Notes under the pieces: generated by a model
What the model was told of the DNA's origin: nothing
The model's input: only the letters and a program-made list of their open reading frames with translations
Database searches by the model: none
Source of the DNA: Sarcophilus harrisii
Lineage: Eukaryota; Chordata; Mammalia; Dasyuromorphia; Dasyuridae
NCBI RefSeq assembly: GCF_902635505.1
Contig: NC_045431.1
Location: forward strand, 99,885,988 to 99,949,987
Length of the DNA stretch: 64,000 bases
Direction: 5' to 3'
Made by a program: the position numbers and the translations under genes
In this document: one piece after another, positions 21,961-33,974 of the stretch
Position numbering within the stretch: position 1 is the first letter of the stretch
How the letters are laid out: each line of letters starts with the position of its first letter

Positions 21961-23484
21961 CTCCTCTGTGTAACAGTTTTACATGTACTATAAATCTAAC
22001 ATTCTTTTTTATGGGCTTTATTTATTTAATAACTCTTTTGTGTGCATTTTAATATTGTCTCTTTTAAAATATTCCCTCAGGTTTTCTTTTTGTCAACTTG
22101 ATGTAATCTAGGTTTTAATTTTCACCATATAAGGAGATGCTTGGTATACTGCTCATTCCAAATTATACCCCCAAGAATATAAGACTCTTTAGGAATTGAA
22201 GATGCTGGACCAAACAGCTGGTTTCCCTGGGGGATCTAGGTAATACATTCCCATGAAAAATTTGACTGCAATTTGTAAAGCTTTATAAATTGTTTGTCAG
22301 TGTAAATATTTTATTCAAAAATCATTAATTGAAGGCAGACTGCCCTATAGATTGTACAGTACTATACTGTGATTACTTTCAATCAATTTAATGTTTATGA
22401 ATTGTCTAATTTGTTTCAGACACTTGACTAGGTATTAAAGACCTCTCTCAAGGACCTTATATTTGACTAAAGGTACACAATATATTAACAGATTAATAAA
22501 TATAGTCAATGGATATAGACATATCCAATATTAGTACACAAATAACTATACATTTATATGTATATATTTGTGTGTATATATGTATATTTAGAATCATTTC
22601 CATTTCCTCCTGATTGAAGTATTTTATCTGAATATTCTGTTCTCCATTCCAGCTTTTCCCAAAGTAAAAATGATTGCTTCATTCCTCATCTTACTAATTC
22701 CTGCCTCCTTCCATACCACATGCTTTCTCCTAACACCTGAACATTAAGAAAAATACCTTTCCCTCTTGTTTCAGACACAGTATAAACTAGATTAGGCCTT
22801 TGCTTCCTGAATTTGATATACACATATATGAAATTTGATTACATTACTCTATGTATAGATGAAATGTTCATATTTACTCTAATAGTATATTATTCATTAT
22901 GCCATTCTGGACTTTTTGAGCAAAAACATGTAAAGTTTTGTTATGAAAAACTTGACATTAATGAAAGTGCTGACAATTAAATACAATTGAATATGATATG
23001 TGATAGGCATAATATCACATCAGTTTCTTAGTGCTAATCTTTCTTGTGTTTCTTTATCTTGAGACTTTTCTCTTTTTGCTATGGATATATCCATTTCCTT
23101 TTTCTGATATGATAGTTTTATGAAATGAACTAGAAAATGATATTCTTAGAGTCATAATATCATTTATCTTTGCATTTTCCTATATTTTTCTTTAGCATTT
23201 TATGCAGAAAGTGATTTTGTTGATATTAGGCCAGATTAATATTGTTTTTTCTTATATTGCCACTATTTTAATTGTATAGACCACTCTCTGCTATAGGGTC
23301 TTGCGGGAGCATAATTTGGAAGGGACAACAGCTTTGCCATTGTCCTTGCCAAAACTGTTTCCTTGTTCCATGCTTCTGAAGCACAAGGAAATAGGATGAA
23401 AAAAAGAATATATTATAACCATCCTATGTCTTACTTGCTTTACCATCAAAGATGATGAGAATGAGAGAAACTCAAAACAGTAAT
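21961..23484. other. Mostly unassigned AT-rich DNA
   Basis: A faint reversed L2 terminus is seen at about 22380-22480 ('caatcaatttaatgtttatg', 'gacacttgactaggtatt'), and TA/TG low-complexity at 22550-22590. Otherwise no feature is recognised. Confidence 0.4.
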
Positions 23485-23705
23485 AATAGATGATATTTAT
23501 ATAGCACTTGAAGGTCTGCAAAATTATTTAAATACATTATCTCATGAGTTCTCACAACACCACCACACAGAAGCTGTTATTTATCCCCAAAACACAGATG
23601 AGGAAACTGGGTTTAGAGGAGGTTAAAGTTCTTTCTCAGGGTCACTGAGATACTAAGCATTTAAGGCTAGGTTGAGCATAGAGCTTTTTGACTCTAGATC
23701 TTGTT
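23485..23705 (-). repeat. THER1/MIR-type SINE
   Basis: 'gatatttatatagcacttgaaggtctgcaaa', 'acattatctcatgag', 'cagatgaggaaactggg' and 'tcagggtcactgaga' follow the full reversed order of this family. Confidence 0.8.
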
Positions 23706-23707
23706 TA

Positions 23708-23822
23708 TCCCTTAGGGAGGGAAGAAAGGGAAAGAGAAGGAGAGCAATGGAAGAGGGAAGAAGAAAAGGGAGAGTGGAGAGTGAAAGAAGGTAAAGGAGA
23801 GAGGAAAGAAGAGAGGAAAGTT
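23708..23822. repeat. Polypurine tract, about 115 bp
   Basis: Almost only A and G on the plus strand. The minus-strand frame 23653-23853 (Leu/Ser/Pro-rich) is a by-product of this tract. Confidence 0.9.
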
Positions 23823-23913
23823 TCCTTGGTTTTAATCTATATGGACTAATCAAGGAATCTTTTTAACAATGGGTTAAATGCTGGCCTTCTTAGAGAATGG
23901 ATTAGCAGTTGTA

Positions 23914-23954
23914 TATATCTATATCTATATATATTTATTATAGATATAGATATA
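23914..23954. repeat. Perfect 16-bp inverted repeat, 9-nt loop
   Basis: The arm 23914-23929 is exactly the reverse complement of 23939-23954. Both are built from tatc/gata steps. It can form a cruciform or hairpin. Confidence 0.9.
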
Positions 23955-23959
23955 GCTCT

Positions 23960-26250
23960 GCTTTGGGTGTATAATTATGGACCTGATTTCAAGGATGTTT
24001 CAAGGACAGGACCCTGTGGGATTGGTTCCACTGTGCTGTCATCTCAGATGGTATTTTTCTGCAAATTTGCTTTTGATTATGAAGAATTACATTAATTCAA
24101 CTTTGGGGTGAGTTCACATATGCTGATAACTTTATAGGAGAAAAAGCACAGTATGCGTCAGAGATTTTTATGGTGAAGAAGGGGTAATTTCCCATATCAA
24201 AGAATATTTATTCAAAGAAAAATGTCTTGGAGTAGCTCTCTCATTTAACTTAGTAGATGACTTCTACTAGACTAAGTTATCCCCCTTTTTCTCCCCCTTG
24301 CAATAAAAATATTCTCTCATATTAAAAAAAAGAAACTTCATTAATATAATGTGATGATAAAGGAGGAAATTTCATTTTTAAGAGTTTTGACATTTAAGAG
24401 AACGTATTTTCTCTCAGGAAATTGTTCTCTCCCTCTCAGCACATCTTAAAGCATATAAGGAAAATGGAGACACACAGCATGTAAATGTATGAACTGAGTG
24501 CAACACCATTTCACTTTTACCTCCTCATATTTTCTTGTTTATGGGAGATGATTTCAGAGTAGGGGAGAGTTTAAAATACCTTTATATATTATCATAATCA
24601 CATTGCTTTGATATGATCATTTTTATTTTCATTTTTAAAAAAGAATTGTTAAAGGTTTCAGAAAATGCTTATATGTGGAAAAAGTCATTAATAGTGTATG
24701 TGATAATATACATGAAAAAGAGAAAATAAACTGTGGGCTTTTTCATAAAGCCAGGGTAGACTGGGGAAGGGAATTGATTCATATCTTATTATACCACTGG
24801 CTGAAATCCTGACTTACAAAGTATATTACTAAATTGTTTTAATGGAAGATAAGTCAAACCTAGTATATAATTTCAGAGGAGGCCTAAATACAAAATCCTA
24901 ACCCTCATGACAGAAGTGTATTCAAATAATCCTAAATGTCAGGCCAAATAGATGCCATGAAAGAAAAGCCATTCTTTAGACTGAGGTAATAGGCCCATTT
25001 CTGCCATAAGTTGAGGGCAAAGTTGAAGGTAAACATCAAGTCTAGTTATTATGCACTAAAGAAAGAATTGAAGAATACTTGTTGTGCATTACTAGTGGCA
25101 TAAAAGGAACAGAACTGATTCTTTTTTTTCCCTAGAGGTTCTGAGAGATTAAGATTAAGAGAAATCCCCTCTGGTCAGAGAAGTAGATGGGAGGCAATGG
25201 GGGTAGAATATAATGACAGATATACTCATTGTGTGTGTTGGTTTTACTTTTTTCAGTCTGGTTTTACTGATTTTCAATCAGGAAGACATGGCCTTTCAAC
25301 TGAAATATCTATAATATAAAATCTATATAACTTATTCTTAAAAATAAAAATTAAGTGAAGGGAAGTAGAAATAAATGAAATGTAAACTAAAAAGAAATAT
25401 TCCATGGTATAAGTATCCCTGCCACAAGCAATCATGAGTTTTAGGAATCCATTTATGTGAACTGTGAATACTACAAATTGTGCTGTTTGCTAAATGTACA
25501 TTATATATTCAAATGAAAGAACATGAATAAATTACTTTTGTTCTTTTACTTAGCAAAGGCTTTCTTCCTTATATTTTCCCAGAATTCAAATTCTAATCAT
25601 ATAATAGTAACAATGATCATCCCCATCTAGAAGCAAAAGACAGAAATAAAGCACAGATGACCAGAATAGTGATTTACCATGTTCATAAAGCAGTATATGA
25701 TCACAAAGATTTGTTAGTGTGGGTGAATCTCTTTTATCACATATCTATTTAAAAGTCAAGATTTTCTATCATAGTCTCCATAGTCATCAAAAAGATGAAA
25801 TAAAAAGCTTGCCAAAAATATATATATTTCCCATTAAAACCCACATTTTCACTAAATAAGAAAATTGAAATTGATACAGAAGCGGAATCATAGCTGTAGG
25901 TTATTTCTTCAAAAATATACCAAGCTTATTTGCAGTGGTGGGGAGCAATCTGAAACCAGAGTAGGAAGATGTGAGTCAAAAGATCCTTTATTCTGAAATT
26001 CCTTCAAAGCACTATATATGAGAGTAATCTTAATAAAAGTGTTTTTATAATAATAATCATTTCCCTCTGCCTTCCCTCATTGTAGTTCACTGGAAGAAAT
26101 ATTTGAAATGCAAAAAGTACATGATGTGCTTGAAAATTTAGTCAACTTTGCATGCCCATTCCAATTTATTATTCCTAGAAAGAATTAGATTTTTAAAATT
26201 TGAAAATAGTTTTATAACTTACTATTTCCCAGATGACTATGTAGATGTTT
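23960..26250. other. Unassigned DNA, 2.3 kb
   Basis: The sequence is complex and AT-rich with no gene or firm repeat call. A weak LTR-like phrase ('gatcctttattctg', about 25980) was seen but not supported by termini. Confidence 0.35.
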
Positions 26251-26254
26251 GTAT

Positions 26255-26410
26255 GTGTGTGTATCTATCTATCTTTATACACAGACATACATATACATTT
26301 TCTTATATATATGTGTGTATGTACATATATCTGTCTGTCTATGCATCTATAGATAGATAGGAATACTATACACATATACATACACACACATGTGCATGTG
26401 TGGGTATGTG
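26255..26410. repeat. Degenerate tetranucleotide/CA-TG patch
   Basis: tatc/gata and acac/gtgt steps mixed over about 150 bp. The frame 26148-26360 runs through it and is not a gene. Confidence 0.8.
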
Positions 26411-26594
26411 TATTTGTTTATCCATTTAACTTGCCATCTATCTGGTTAGTTCTCTGCACATATACTAAAGTTGGAGTTACTTAATGTAATGATCTTGATA
26501 GCTACTCATTATCTTTATGACTGTGGACAAATTATTAAATTTTTCAGAGATTTACTTTCATAATCTATAAAATGAGAGAGGAGTTAACATGCTA

Positions 26595-26768
26595 GGGAGG
26601 AAGAAGTCCTTCTAGATTCAAAGTGCATGAGTTTAGATACTGGCTCTGTATGACCATGGGTCGCTGTGACTATCATCTCCTTGCTTCAGTTTCCTCATCT
26701 GTACAATGAAGGGACTGGAATTGATGAGAAAAAAGGTTCCTTCCAGTTTGAAATCTACAATCTAAAAA
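26595..26768 (+). repeat. MIR-type SINE
   Basis: 'tgcatgagtttagatactggctctg', 'cagtttcctcatctgtacaatgaagggactggaatt', then 'ggttccttccag' are in sense order. Confidence 0.7.
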
Positions 26769-26949
26769 TCAGACTATATTCTTGATATTTATTCCTATAG
26801 GTCTATATTCTAGGGTTAAAGATAAATGCAATTCAAATTAGAAAGAAATCAAAGAAAACAAATTAAAAAGGAAACAATCACAGTTAATTTCTCTTATAAA
26901 GATATAATATGCAACGTGTTAAAATATATAAACACATAAGAACGAGAGT

Positions 26950-27415
26950 TTCTCCCCAGTATATAAATTCTAAAAAGAAGAAATAAAAATTACTAATAAA
27001 CATGGGAAAAGTCTCTAATTCACTAATTAGAAAATTGCAAATTAAAATATTTCTTTGATTCTACTTTACGCCCATTTGATTTTTTTCAATAATCAAGTAA
27101 CATTTATCTTTTTTTTTCTGAGGCAATTGGGGTTAGTGACTTGCCCACGGTTACACAGCTAGGAAGTATTAAGTTTCGGAGGCCAAATTTGAACTCAGAT
27201 CCTCTTGACTTGAGGGCTGGTGCTCTATCCACTGGACCACCTAGCTGTCCCCAATTAAAATTTATTATGTACTTGTTGCTTACTAGATACTGTACTAATT
27301 CACTAACAATGATGACAATAATTATTAGAGGTATTCTGGAAGGTCAGGACCCTAATACACAATTATGGGGAGGTATGATTTAGTTCAATCATTCTGGAAA
27401 AAGATTTGGAAGCAT
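26950..27415 (+). repeat. L1 ORF2 C-terminal relic split by a SINE
   Basis: 'attagaaaattgcaaattaaaa' (about 27025) and 'ttcaatcattctggaaaaagatttggaa' (27385-27412) are the two ends of the L1 segment coding the region after MKKCSKSL. The SINE at 27110-27256 sits between them. It is diverged. Confidence 0.6.
27110..27256 (-). repeat. Short tRNA-type marsupial SINE
   Basis: 'ctgaggcaattggggtta', 'gacttgcccacggttacacagctagga', 'ggtgctctatccactggaccacctagctg' form the reverse complement of a short SINE head. It is inserted in the L1 relic and is well conserved, so younger. Confidence 0.9.
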
Positions 27416-27419
27416 GTGA

Positions 27420-27660
27420 TCTTAGGCAAACCATTTAAACTCTCAAGGAGTCAGTTTCCTAATGTGTAAAATAAGGCTAGGGTGGAAAATGTCCTTTCAA
27501 TTCAAAAGATCTGCATTTGGATTTGGGGTCTGTATGACCATGGGTCTGTGAGACTGGGTGTATGTAACAATGATCTCTGGGTCTCAGTTTCTTCATCTGG
27601 TAACTAATAAAATGACACTGAGAGCAAATGAGACATGATTTTTTCCAGGGCAATATTAGA
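27420..27660 (+). repeat. MIR-type SINE relic(s)
   Basis: Two sense-order blocks: 'ggagtcagtttcctaatgtgtaaaataagg' and 'gggtctcagtttcttcatctg'. They may be two overlapping copies. Confidence 0.5.
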
Positions 27661-27927
27661 GTTCATTAATAGTGATACATATAACATACAAAATGAGTCA
27701 GACTGATCTCAGTAGTTCAGCAAAGTTGAACATTTTATAGGTAAATTTATTAGCCAAATTAACAATAACCAGTAAATTAGAATAATGGCATCTTTCAATG
27801 ACCAGTCATTGTGAACTCTGATAGTCTTTTTAAATCTAGGTGTGTCTTCTTCTCACTGGCCAGTGTACTGGAATACATTTGGACTTCCCCAATAGAAGTA
27901 AAATAATCACAATTAGCAGACTTCCCG

Positions 27928-28078
27928 CCCCCCCCCCCCCGAGTCAATTGGGATAAAGTGACTTGCTCAGGGTCACACAGCTAGGAAGTGTTAAGTGTCT
28001 GATATCAGATTTGAACTCAGGACCTCCTGACTTCAAGGCTTAGTGTTCTATCTACTGCACCACCTAGCTGCCCTTATT
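27928..28078 (-). repeat. Short tRNA-type marsupial SINE with a 13-bp C run at its tail side
   Basis: 'gtcaattgggataaagtgac', 'cagggtcacacagctaggaagtgttaag', 'atctactgcaccacctagctgccc' are in antisense order. The plus-strand poly-C at 27928-27940 directly abuts it. Confidence 0.9.
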
Positions 28079-28184
28079 AGATATTTTTTAATGAAGATAA
28101 TTAAGGAATATTTCAGCTACTTCCTATTACTTCCTCTTTGGGAGTTGGGAAGTAATCCTCAAATGATAGGATAATTATTCTTGT

Positions 28185-28435
28185 TGTTTGTCCTTTGTTT
28201 TCAAAGGACCATTGACATTATGGGATGATGTCCTATAAATCTGCACAAAGTCATCAGCCCTACTTTTTCTTCCTGTGTTATCAAGACAATTGGTGATGAC
28301 CTCCAGAGTCTTCTGCAGCTACCTGTGTGGCAGTTTGGAAAAAATTATTCTCATCCACCCATTCCATCACAGGACAAACTCTTCACATGCTTGGGGTAGA
28401 CATCTCCCTAACTCACCATTCTCCCTTATCTGCAA
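28185..28435. repeat. Dispersed repeat of unknown family, copy B
   Basis: Similar to 15240-15620 (see there). It starts near 'cctttgttttcaaaggaccattgacatt', which also forms a small internal inverted repeat. Confidence 0.55.
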
Positions 28436-29360
28436 AATCTGGATGTAGTTTATAATAAGCACTGGCTGCCTCTAGCAATTGATGAAGTACCATGTAGCTA
28501 AAAAACTGTTTTGAATGTGAAAAACTCATAGAAATGAAGTTATCATAGTCATGAAGGTCCTTAATTGTAAAGAAAATAGTAAATGAGGTGTTGTTTAAAG
28601 ATCAGAAGGAAGAGGGAGTAGAAAAATAAGGGCTTAAGTTATATACTTAGTGAGGAATTAGGATAAATTCTAGTCCATAATAAACTTGCATGTGTTATAT
28701 CTATATCCTGCTCAGGGAAGAGTCCCTTATCTGATTCGGTGAATTGACTATGCAATAATTAGTCTTTAATAAAGTTTGCATCATTCCTGACAATGATTGT
28801 ACCATATCAGTAATCTTGGCCAGAAAATCAGTGCTACCTCCCAATTCAGATTCCTTCTCACCCCAGTTAGCCTTTTCTTTGAAGATCAATCACCCCTGAT
28901 TTTTACTGAGAGAGGCAAGAAGAAAAGAGCTGTTCCCTGTGGAGGGATTCAGCCCAAATTGATTCTTGTTTAATTTTAAATGCAGCAAGAATCCCAATTT
29001 AAAATGGGTAAAAAGTGAATGACCCAGAAGGTAAGAGTGATCATATTATTCAACCATCTCTTTAATTCTGACTGGAAGAGACTGTCTTTGTTGCCAGACT
29101 GAGAAATGGGACTTGAGAAAATAGGGATTAAGATTGATCACAGAATAATGCTGATTATTAAATGATATAGCATAACATTAAATTTTCTTAATCTTCTGTC
29201 ACTAAAGTCACAAGAATTGTATGTTCTTTTTAACCCAAAGATATTGTCATTAAACATGTGTCTCAAAGAAATCATAGATCCATTGAATACAGTAGGACTT
29301 TTAGTAGTAGTAGCAACATAGGAAGTAAAATAAATATCTATTAGATAAAATTTTAAATTT
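28436..29360. other. Unassigned DNA
   Basis: No gene. A stretch around 28680-28930 has mixed GC content and a 'ctttaataaagttt' signal that could belong to an old LTR, but no termini are seen. Confidence 0.3.
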
Positions 29361-29364
29361 AATT

Positions 29365-29530
29365 AAGTTTATTAATTTAAATAAATTGATATTCAATATA
29401 ATGGAGCTGTTTTATGCCATAAGAAATGAAAGTAACAGGATTCAAAGAAATTAGGAGAAAATTGTAAGAACTGGCATATAATGAAATGAGAAGATGTAGA
29501 GAGTAATTTCTGTTAATGACAATAAAAATA
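29365..29530 (+). repeat. L1 ORF2 C-terminal relic
   Basis: 'tataatggagctgttttatgccataagaaatgaaa' and following sequence resemble the L1 stretch for the EYYC.IRND..D region. Diverged. Confidence 0.6.
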
Positions 29531-30404
29531 TGAAATAAAAAAAATTTTGGAAGTTCTTAGAACTCTGATCAAGCAGCAAATAATTGTGACTTCAGAAGAA
29601 TGATAATGAAACCTATCTCTCACTCTGTGGCAAAGAGGAAATAGTCAAGGGATTCAGGCCTTTTTAAAATTGGCCAATGTGTTGACATTTTCTTATATTA
29701 CATAAATCCATTACCAGGAAAAGTTTTCTCTTGAGAAGGGAAAGAAGGCATAAAGGTAATAGTAATTGATTTGAATAATGATTATCAATATTTTTAAATA
29801 TTCACAGAAGAAAAAGTACAACAAATCTGTTACAACAGTTAAATTATGCAGTCATATATATTATACATAATTTTTAAAAGCTATTCATAATACTTCACAA
29901 TTTCTCACACAAGCCTCTTATTTTCTTTTGTATATTGAAATGTTTGTCTTTGTTGGTGATTATTAAGATCACAGTAGAAAAGAAAGAGCATATTTTTCTC
30001 CCTTCTGCATCATAAATTCTATAATTCCTTTTTTTCCTATAATTGATGGGTATTGCCATCTTCCTATGCCTAAAATTTCTAGAAATAAGGAGATAAAAGG
30101 AAGTCCTTTATTTCAACTTGACCAAGAATGCTTTCTACAACATTTCCAAACATGTCATCTTCTTTATTCTTAAAGATATCCAATAAAGGGGATCTCACTC
30201 TTTCTCTGTGTAATTGAATACACTTTTGAACAGATTTAATTATTAGTGAATGTTTTTGAAATTTCCTAAGTCAAGTTCAAACTTGTTTCTATGTGATTTC
30301 CAGTCATGGTATTCAAGTATTTTTTACGAGGACCCATTTTTTTCAGTAAAATTTATTGAATATTTGAAGATAGAACATAACACTCTAGGTTTTCTATTCT
30401 TCAG
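29531..30404. other. Unassigned AT-rich DNA
   Basis: No feature is recognised. Confidence 0.4.
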
Positions 30405-31790
30405 ATTAACTATCCCATGAATCCTTAAATGACATGTTTGAGGCAACCTTCAGGTTGCCCTTTTTTAGGTGCATTCTATGTTATTCATGTCCTTCCTAAA
30501 TTGTGACTACTAGAGATGAATAAAATATTCGAGATTTGATCTGAACAGGACAGATACAGTGACACAGTTACTTCCATGTTTCTTTCTTAATGTTGTTTAG
30601 AATAACGTCAAAAATCCATTTCTTTGTTGTTTGGTTGTTTTTTTTTTTTTTTTTTTTTACTACACATGCTTCTTTTAACTCATTTTATGTTTGATCTCCT
30701 CTAAACCTCCTAATCTTTTTCATACAAAATGTTAACTAGATATAATACTCATTTTGAATTTATGAATATAATATTTAGGATGTAAATGTGAAACACATTT
30801 AGACCTATCAGATTTAATCTTATTCAATAAGGATAAGTTTTGAAGTTTTTTTTACTTTGCCATAAATGAGCATTTCTCATCATTCTTAGTGATAACCATC
30901 TCAGCTCACTAAATTCTGATACACTTAGTTGATGCGAATACAAATAAAATTTGAAAAAAAAAAGCCTTATTTTTCATTAAGTTGGACAAGGCCTAGATAC
31001 AAAAGGGAGTTTATTCAGATTGGTTGAACTGGTTTAGATCTTTTTAGATCTAGTTGGAATCAGGATCAAAAAATTTGGAAGCTGAAAGATCGCTTTCCAG
31101 CCAAACTCCTTAAAAAGAAATTGCTTGAGAGGAAGAAAGAAAAATAAATTCTCCATCTCAACCTTTCCCTTTGAGCAGAGGCATTTTTCATGAAATTTGG
31201 AAGTCCAGAAGATTTTCACTTTTGATATTCCCATTCCTAGAACAGTTGATGATAGGAACCAGAAAAAGACAACACAGTTTCAGAGCTCTATAAAGCTCAG
31301 CAGAGAAGCTCCAATGAATACTTAATAATAACACTATGAGAATCCCAGCAAAATGACTTCCAGAAGCTAAATATATATGTACTATCCAGCTTTGAGCTCA
31401 TTCTCCTCCTTAGACTATGAGTTTTTTTGTAAAAATGTGTTAAATTTTTGGAGAGAATCTATAAGGATGTTTTGAGGAATGTTTGCTCTTAGTATACTAC
31501 CTTAACAAATACTTTCTCTATAAATCTACCGATAATTTCAGTGGGAAATACACTGGTGCCGACTTGTGAATAAAAACTAAACCTAGGGCTGTTGGGGGAC
31601 TTAATAACAATGCTTTGGGGGTCCCAACTCAGTAGAAGTGGGAGTGGAGATACGATCCTCAGAACTTACATACACTACACAAGTTTTATATCATCTGCAA
31701 ATTTGAAAAATATAACATTTCTTCTCATTATCCAAGTCAATAAATAAAAATAAATCAATCCCACAGGGTTTTGCCCTCTATACTTTTCTG
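30405..31790 (+). repeat. L4/L5 (RTE-X) LINE relic, interrupted
   Basis: The left part (30405-30840) carries 'tcatgtccttcctaaattgtgac', 'gagatttgatctgaacaggacagatacagtg' and 'taatctttttcata'. The right part (31675-31790) carries 'tatatcatctgcaaatttgaaaaa'. These occur in this order in the ancient L4/L5 family. About 0.8 kb of other sequence lies between them. A 21-bp poly-T sits at 30638-30658. Confidence 0.55.
30950..31670 (-). mobile_element. Probable LTR of an endogenous retrovirus, boundaries uncertain
   Basis: Fossil. It lies between the two L4/L5 parts. On the minus strand it would begin TGTAAG at 31670, with an 'aataaactccctttt' polyadenylation-type signal near the other end (about 31000-31015). 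Ends and target-site duplication are not convincing, so both coordinates may be off by tens of bases. Confidence 0.35.
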
Positions 31791-31937
31791 TAAAAAAAGC
31801 TACAATTTCCCTTTCTCTCTTTTTGCTTTTTCCGGGTATTTCCCTTTATTTTCCAGGATCCTAACCTTCTGGTGCCCTTTGGAGCATTGCTTAATTTATT
31901 AAGGACCTAATTTATTAAGACGGACCTAAGACAAACA

Positions 31938-31972
31938 AAACAACAACAACAACAACAACAACAAAACACAAT
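31938..31972. repeat. (CAA)n microsatellite
   Basis: About ten CAA units, possibly the tail of an unresolved retroposon. Confidence 0.9.
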
Positions 31973-32044
31973 TTAAAGATCTGTGTCCACTCTGCTTTTC
32001 TTTGCTACTGTTTTTTTTTCCCTTTTTTTTTTTTGTTTTTGGAT

Positions 32045-32205
32045 TCTGTGGGCAGGAGGAAATTGTTGGGTTTGAAGTTAGAGGACCCAAGTTGAAGTTT
32101 CAGATCTGTTACCTCTGTGGCTTCAGGAAATTGTTTAATATGTATGGACCTCAGGTTCCTCATTTGTTAAATATGGAAGGTGGCTCTGAAGATCTATAAG
32201 TTTAC
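32045..32205 (+). repeat. MIR-type SINE
   Basis: 'gaagttagaggacccaagtt', 'cctctgtggcttcaggaaattg', 'cctcaggttcctcatttgttaaat' are in sense order. The frame 32002-32199 runs through this SINE. Confidence 0.7.
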
Positions 32206-32549
32206 TGCTGCTGCTGCTAAATCAGTGATCTTGTGATTTCCATATGCATTCTCCTTCTTCTCTGGATGTGAAGCCCACTCGTACCTTTGAGGAACTTGAT
32301 TTTATTTATTTAGCAGATGCAAGTATATAAGACGTTAGAAAACTCAAGGAAAGAACATCAAGAAATAAAATAAATAAAATTCACTTATACAATGAAATCT
32401 ACTCTTTCTGCTCGCTTCTTCTTTGGATGCTAAATTCTCAATGATGATCTCTTTCCATTTCTTTGCACTAACTGTTAGACTAAGCAGTAAACCATAAAAT
32501 ACAATGAAGACTCCTTAATGAAATAATTTTAAAAAGTCTTGAATATCAA

Positions 32550-32640
32550 TCAATAAGTATTAATTAAGTACCTATCATATACCAGGCAATGTGCTCTATC
32601 TGGGGATACAAACACAAAAGTGATAAGTCAAAAGGTGGAT
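32550..32640 (-). repeat. L2 3'-end relic
   Basis: 'atcaatcaataagtattaattaagtacctatcatataccaggcaatgtgct' and 'ctggggatacaaac' are a reversed L2 terminus. Confidence 0.7.
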
Positions 32641-33970
32641 GAATTTTAAAATAAACCTAGAAATCCACTTCTAATTATCCTTTGTTGAAATATTTGTGTT
32701 TGTTGGTTATAGAAGTTTATATTAAGGTTATAGAATTAAAAAAGGAAATTTATTAAAAAAAAATTCCTTCTTTCCTTTGTTTTCTCCTTTCTACCTTTCT
32801 TATTCTATCCAGATACTAAACATTATAACTCCAGTATATAATCTGCTTATACATAACATACATCCTTTGATTTATGGAAACCTATAAAATCACATAATCA
32901 AGTAAATATTATACCTGTTTTTGATTTTTGGGGGTAGGATATTAATGGTATAAAGAAATTGCCATCATTAAAAAGAAAAAAATTATGGAGTGCTGATACA
33001 ACAATATTATATTTGTAATCAGTGAAAGGAAAAGAAATTAAGTCTATAATCCTCATGCTCCTGAATTTAAAATGTTCATATTTTTGAATGCATATTATAA
33101 CCTTCATTACTTATAGTTCTCTCTAAATTTCAGGAAGCTTAGAAAATGTTATAGCCTTGAAAAGCAATAAACAGTAATTCTAACCTGTCTTGACCCTCAT
33201 TCTATGGTACTGCACATTTAGAACTAAACTTTAATTTTCCATGTTATAATTATACTTATGAATTTTAATTCTAAGACCATTTCTATAATAAGGACTTCAG
33301 AAGAACAGATTTATGGACATTTTCTTTCATTTTGTTAAAGCATCAATTAACTCATGGCAGCTAAGCTTTGTCAGATTTCCTATGGATATATAAGTAATAC
33401 TTTTTTATTTTGTTATCCCTGAATAATACTGCACTAAGCTATATCAGTTTCTTACATGAAAATGACCTTTTGAAACTCATTTAACAATTTTAAAATGCAT
33501 CAGAAGATAAAACTTGCTACAATCTCTGATAACCTACAGAGCTCTTAATGAATCAGGTTGACATAATGAATAAATTCACATTTCCACTGATGCCTATTTG
33601 TTTGTGGGTTCATGTCATAGCTTTATATGCGTGTATTTATGCACATGTGTAATAGGTAACAGGTACTTTTTGTGAGTGGTATAAGTATGATTCCTGACAG
33701 ATCTTTAAAAATCTTTAGTGGAAGATAATAAATGGAAAAGAATCTTCTGAAAACCTATATTATACAAACTATATTGTTGATATCCAATAGACTAATACTA
33801 GGGAGTATTTTGTTATTATAGACATTATTTAAGGAATTTTTACCATAATTTCCTTAATTTAAATGCATATTATAAGGTGTCCTTTAAATTTTAATATCTT
33901 AAATTTTATTTAGATAAAATTTATACATAGACATTAAATTTTGTCTTAGATAATATCCTATGTTTCTCTA
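32641..33970. other. Unassigned AT-rich DNA, 1.3 kb
   Basis: No repeat or coding frame is recognised. Confidence 0.4.
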
Positions 33971-33974
33971 CTTG

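Noticed and set aside
25920-26100. Possible antisense LTR fragment ('gatcctttattctg')
   Set aside because: A single short phrase without termini is not enough.
28680-28930. Possible old LTR (aataaag signal, mixed GC content)
   Set aside because: No TG/CA termini or target-site duplication could be found.
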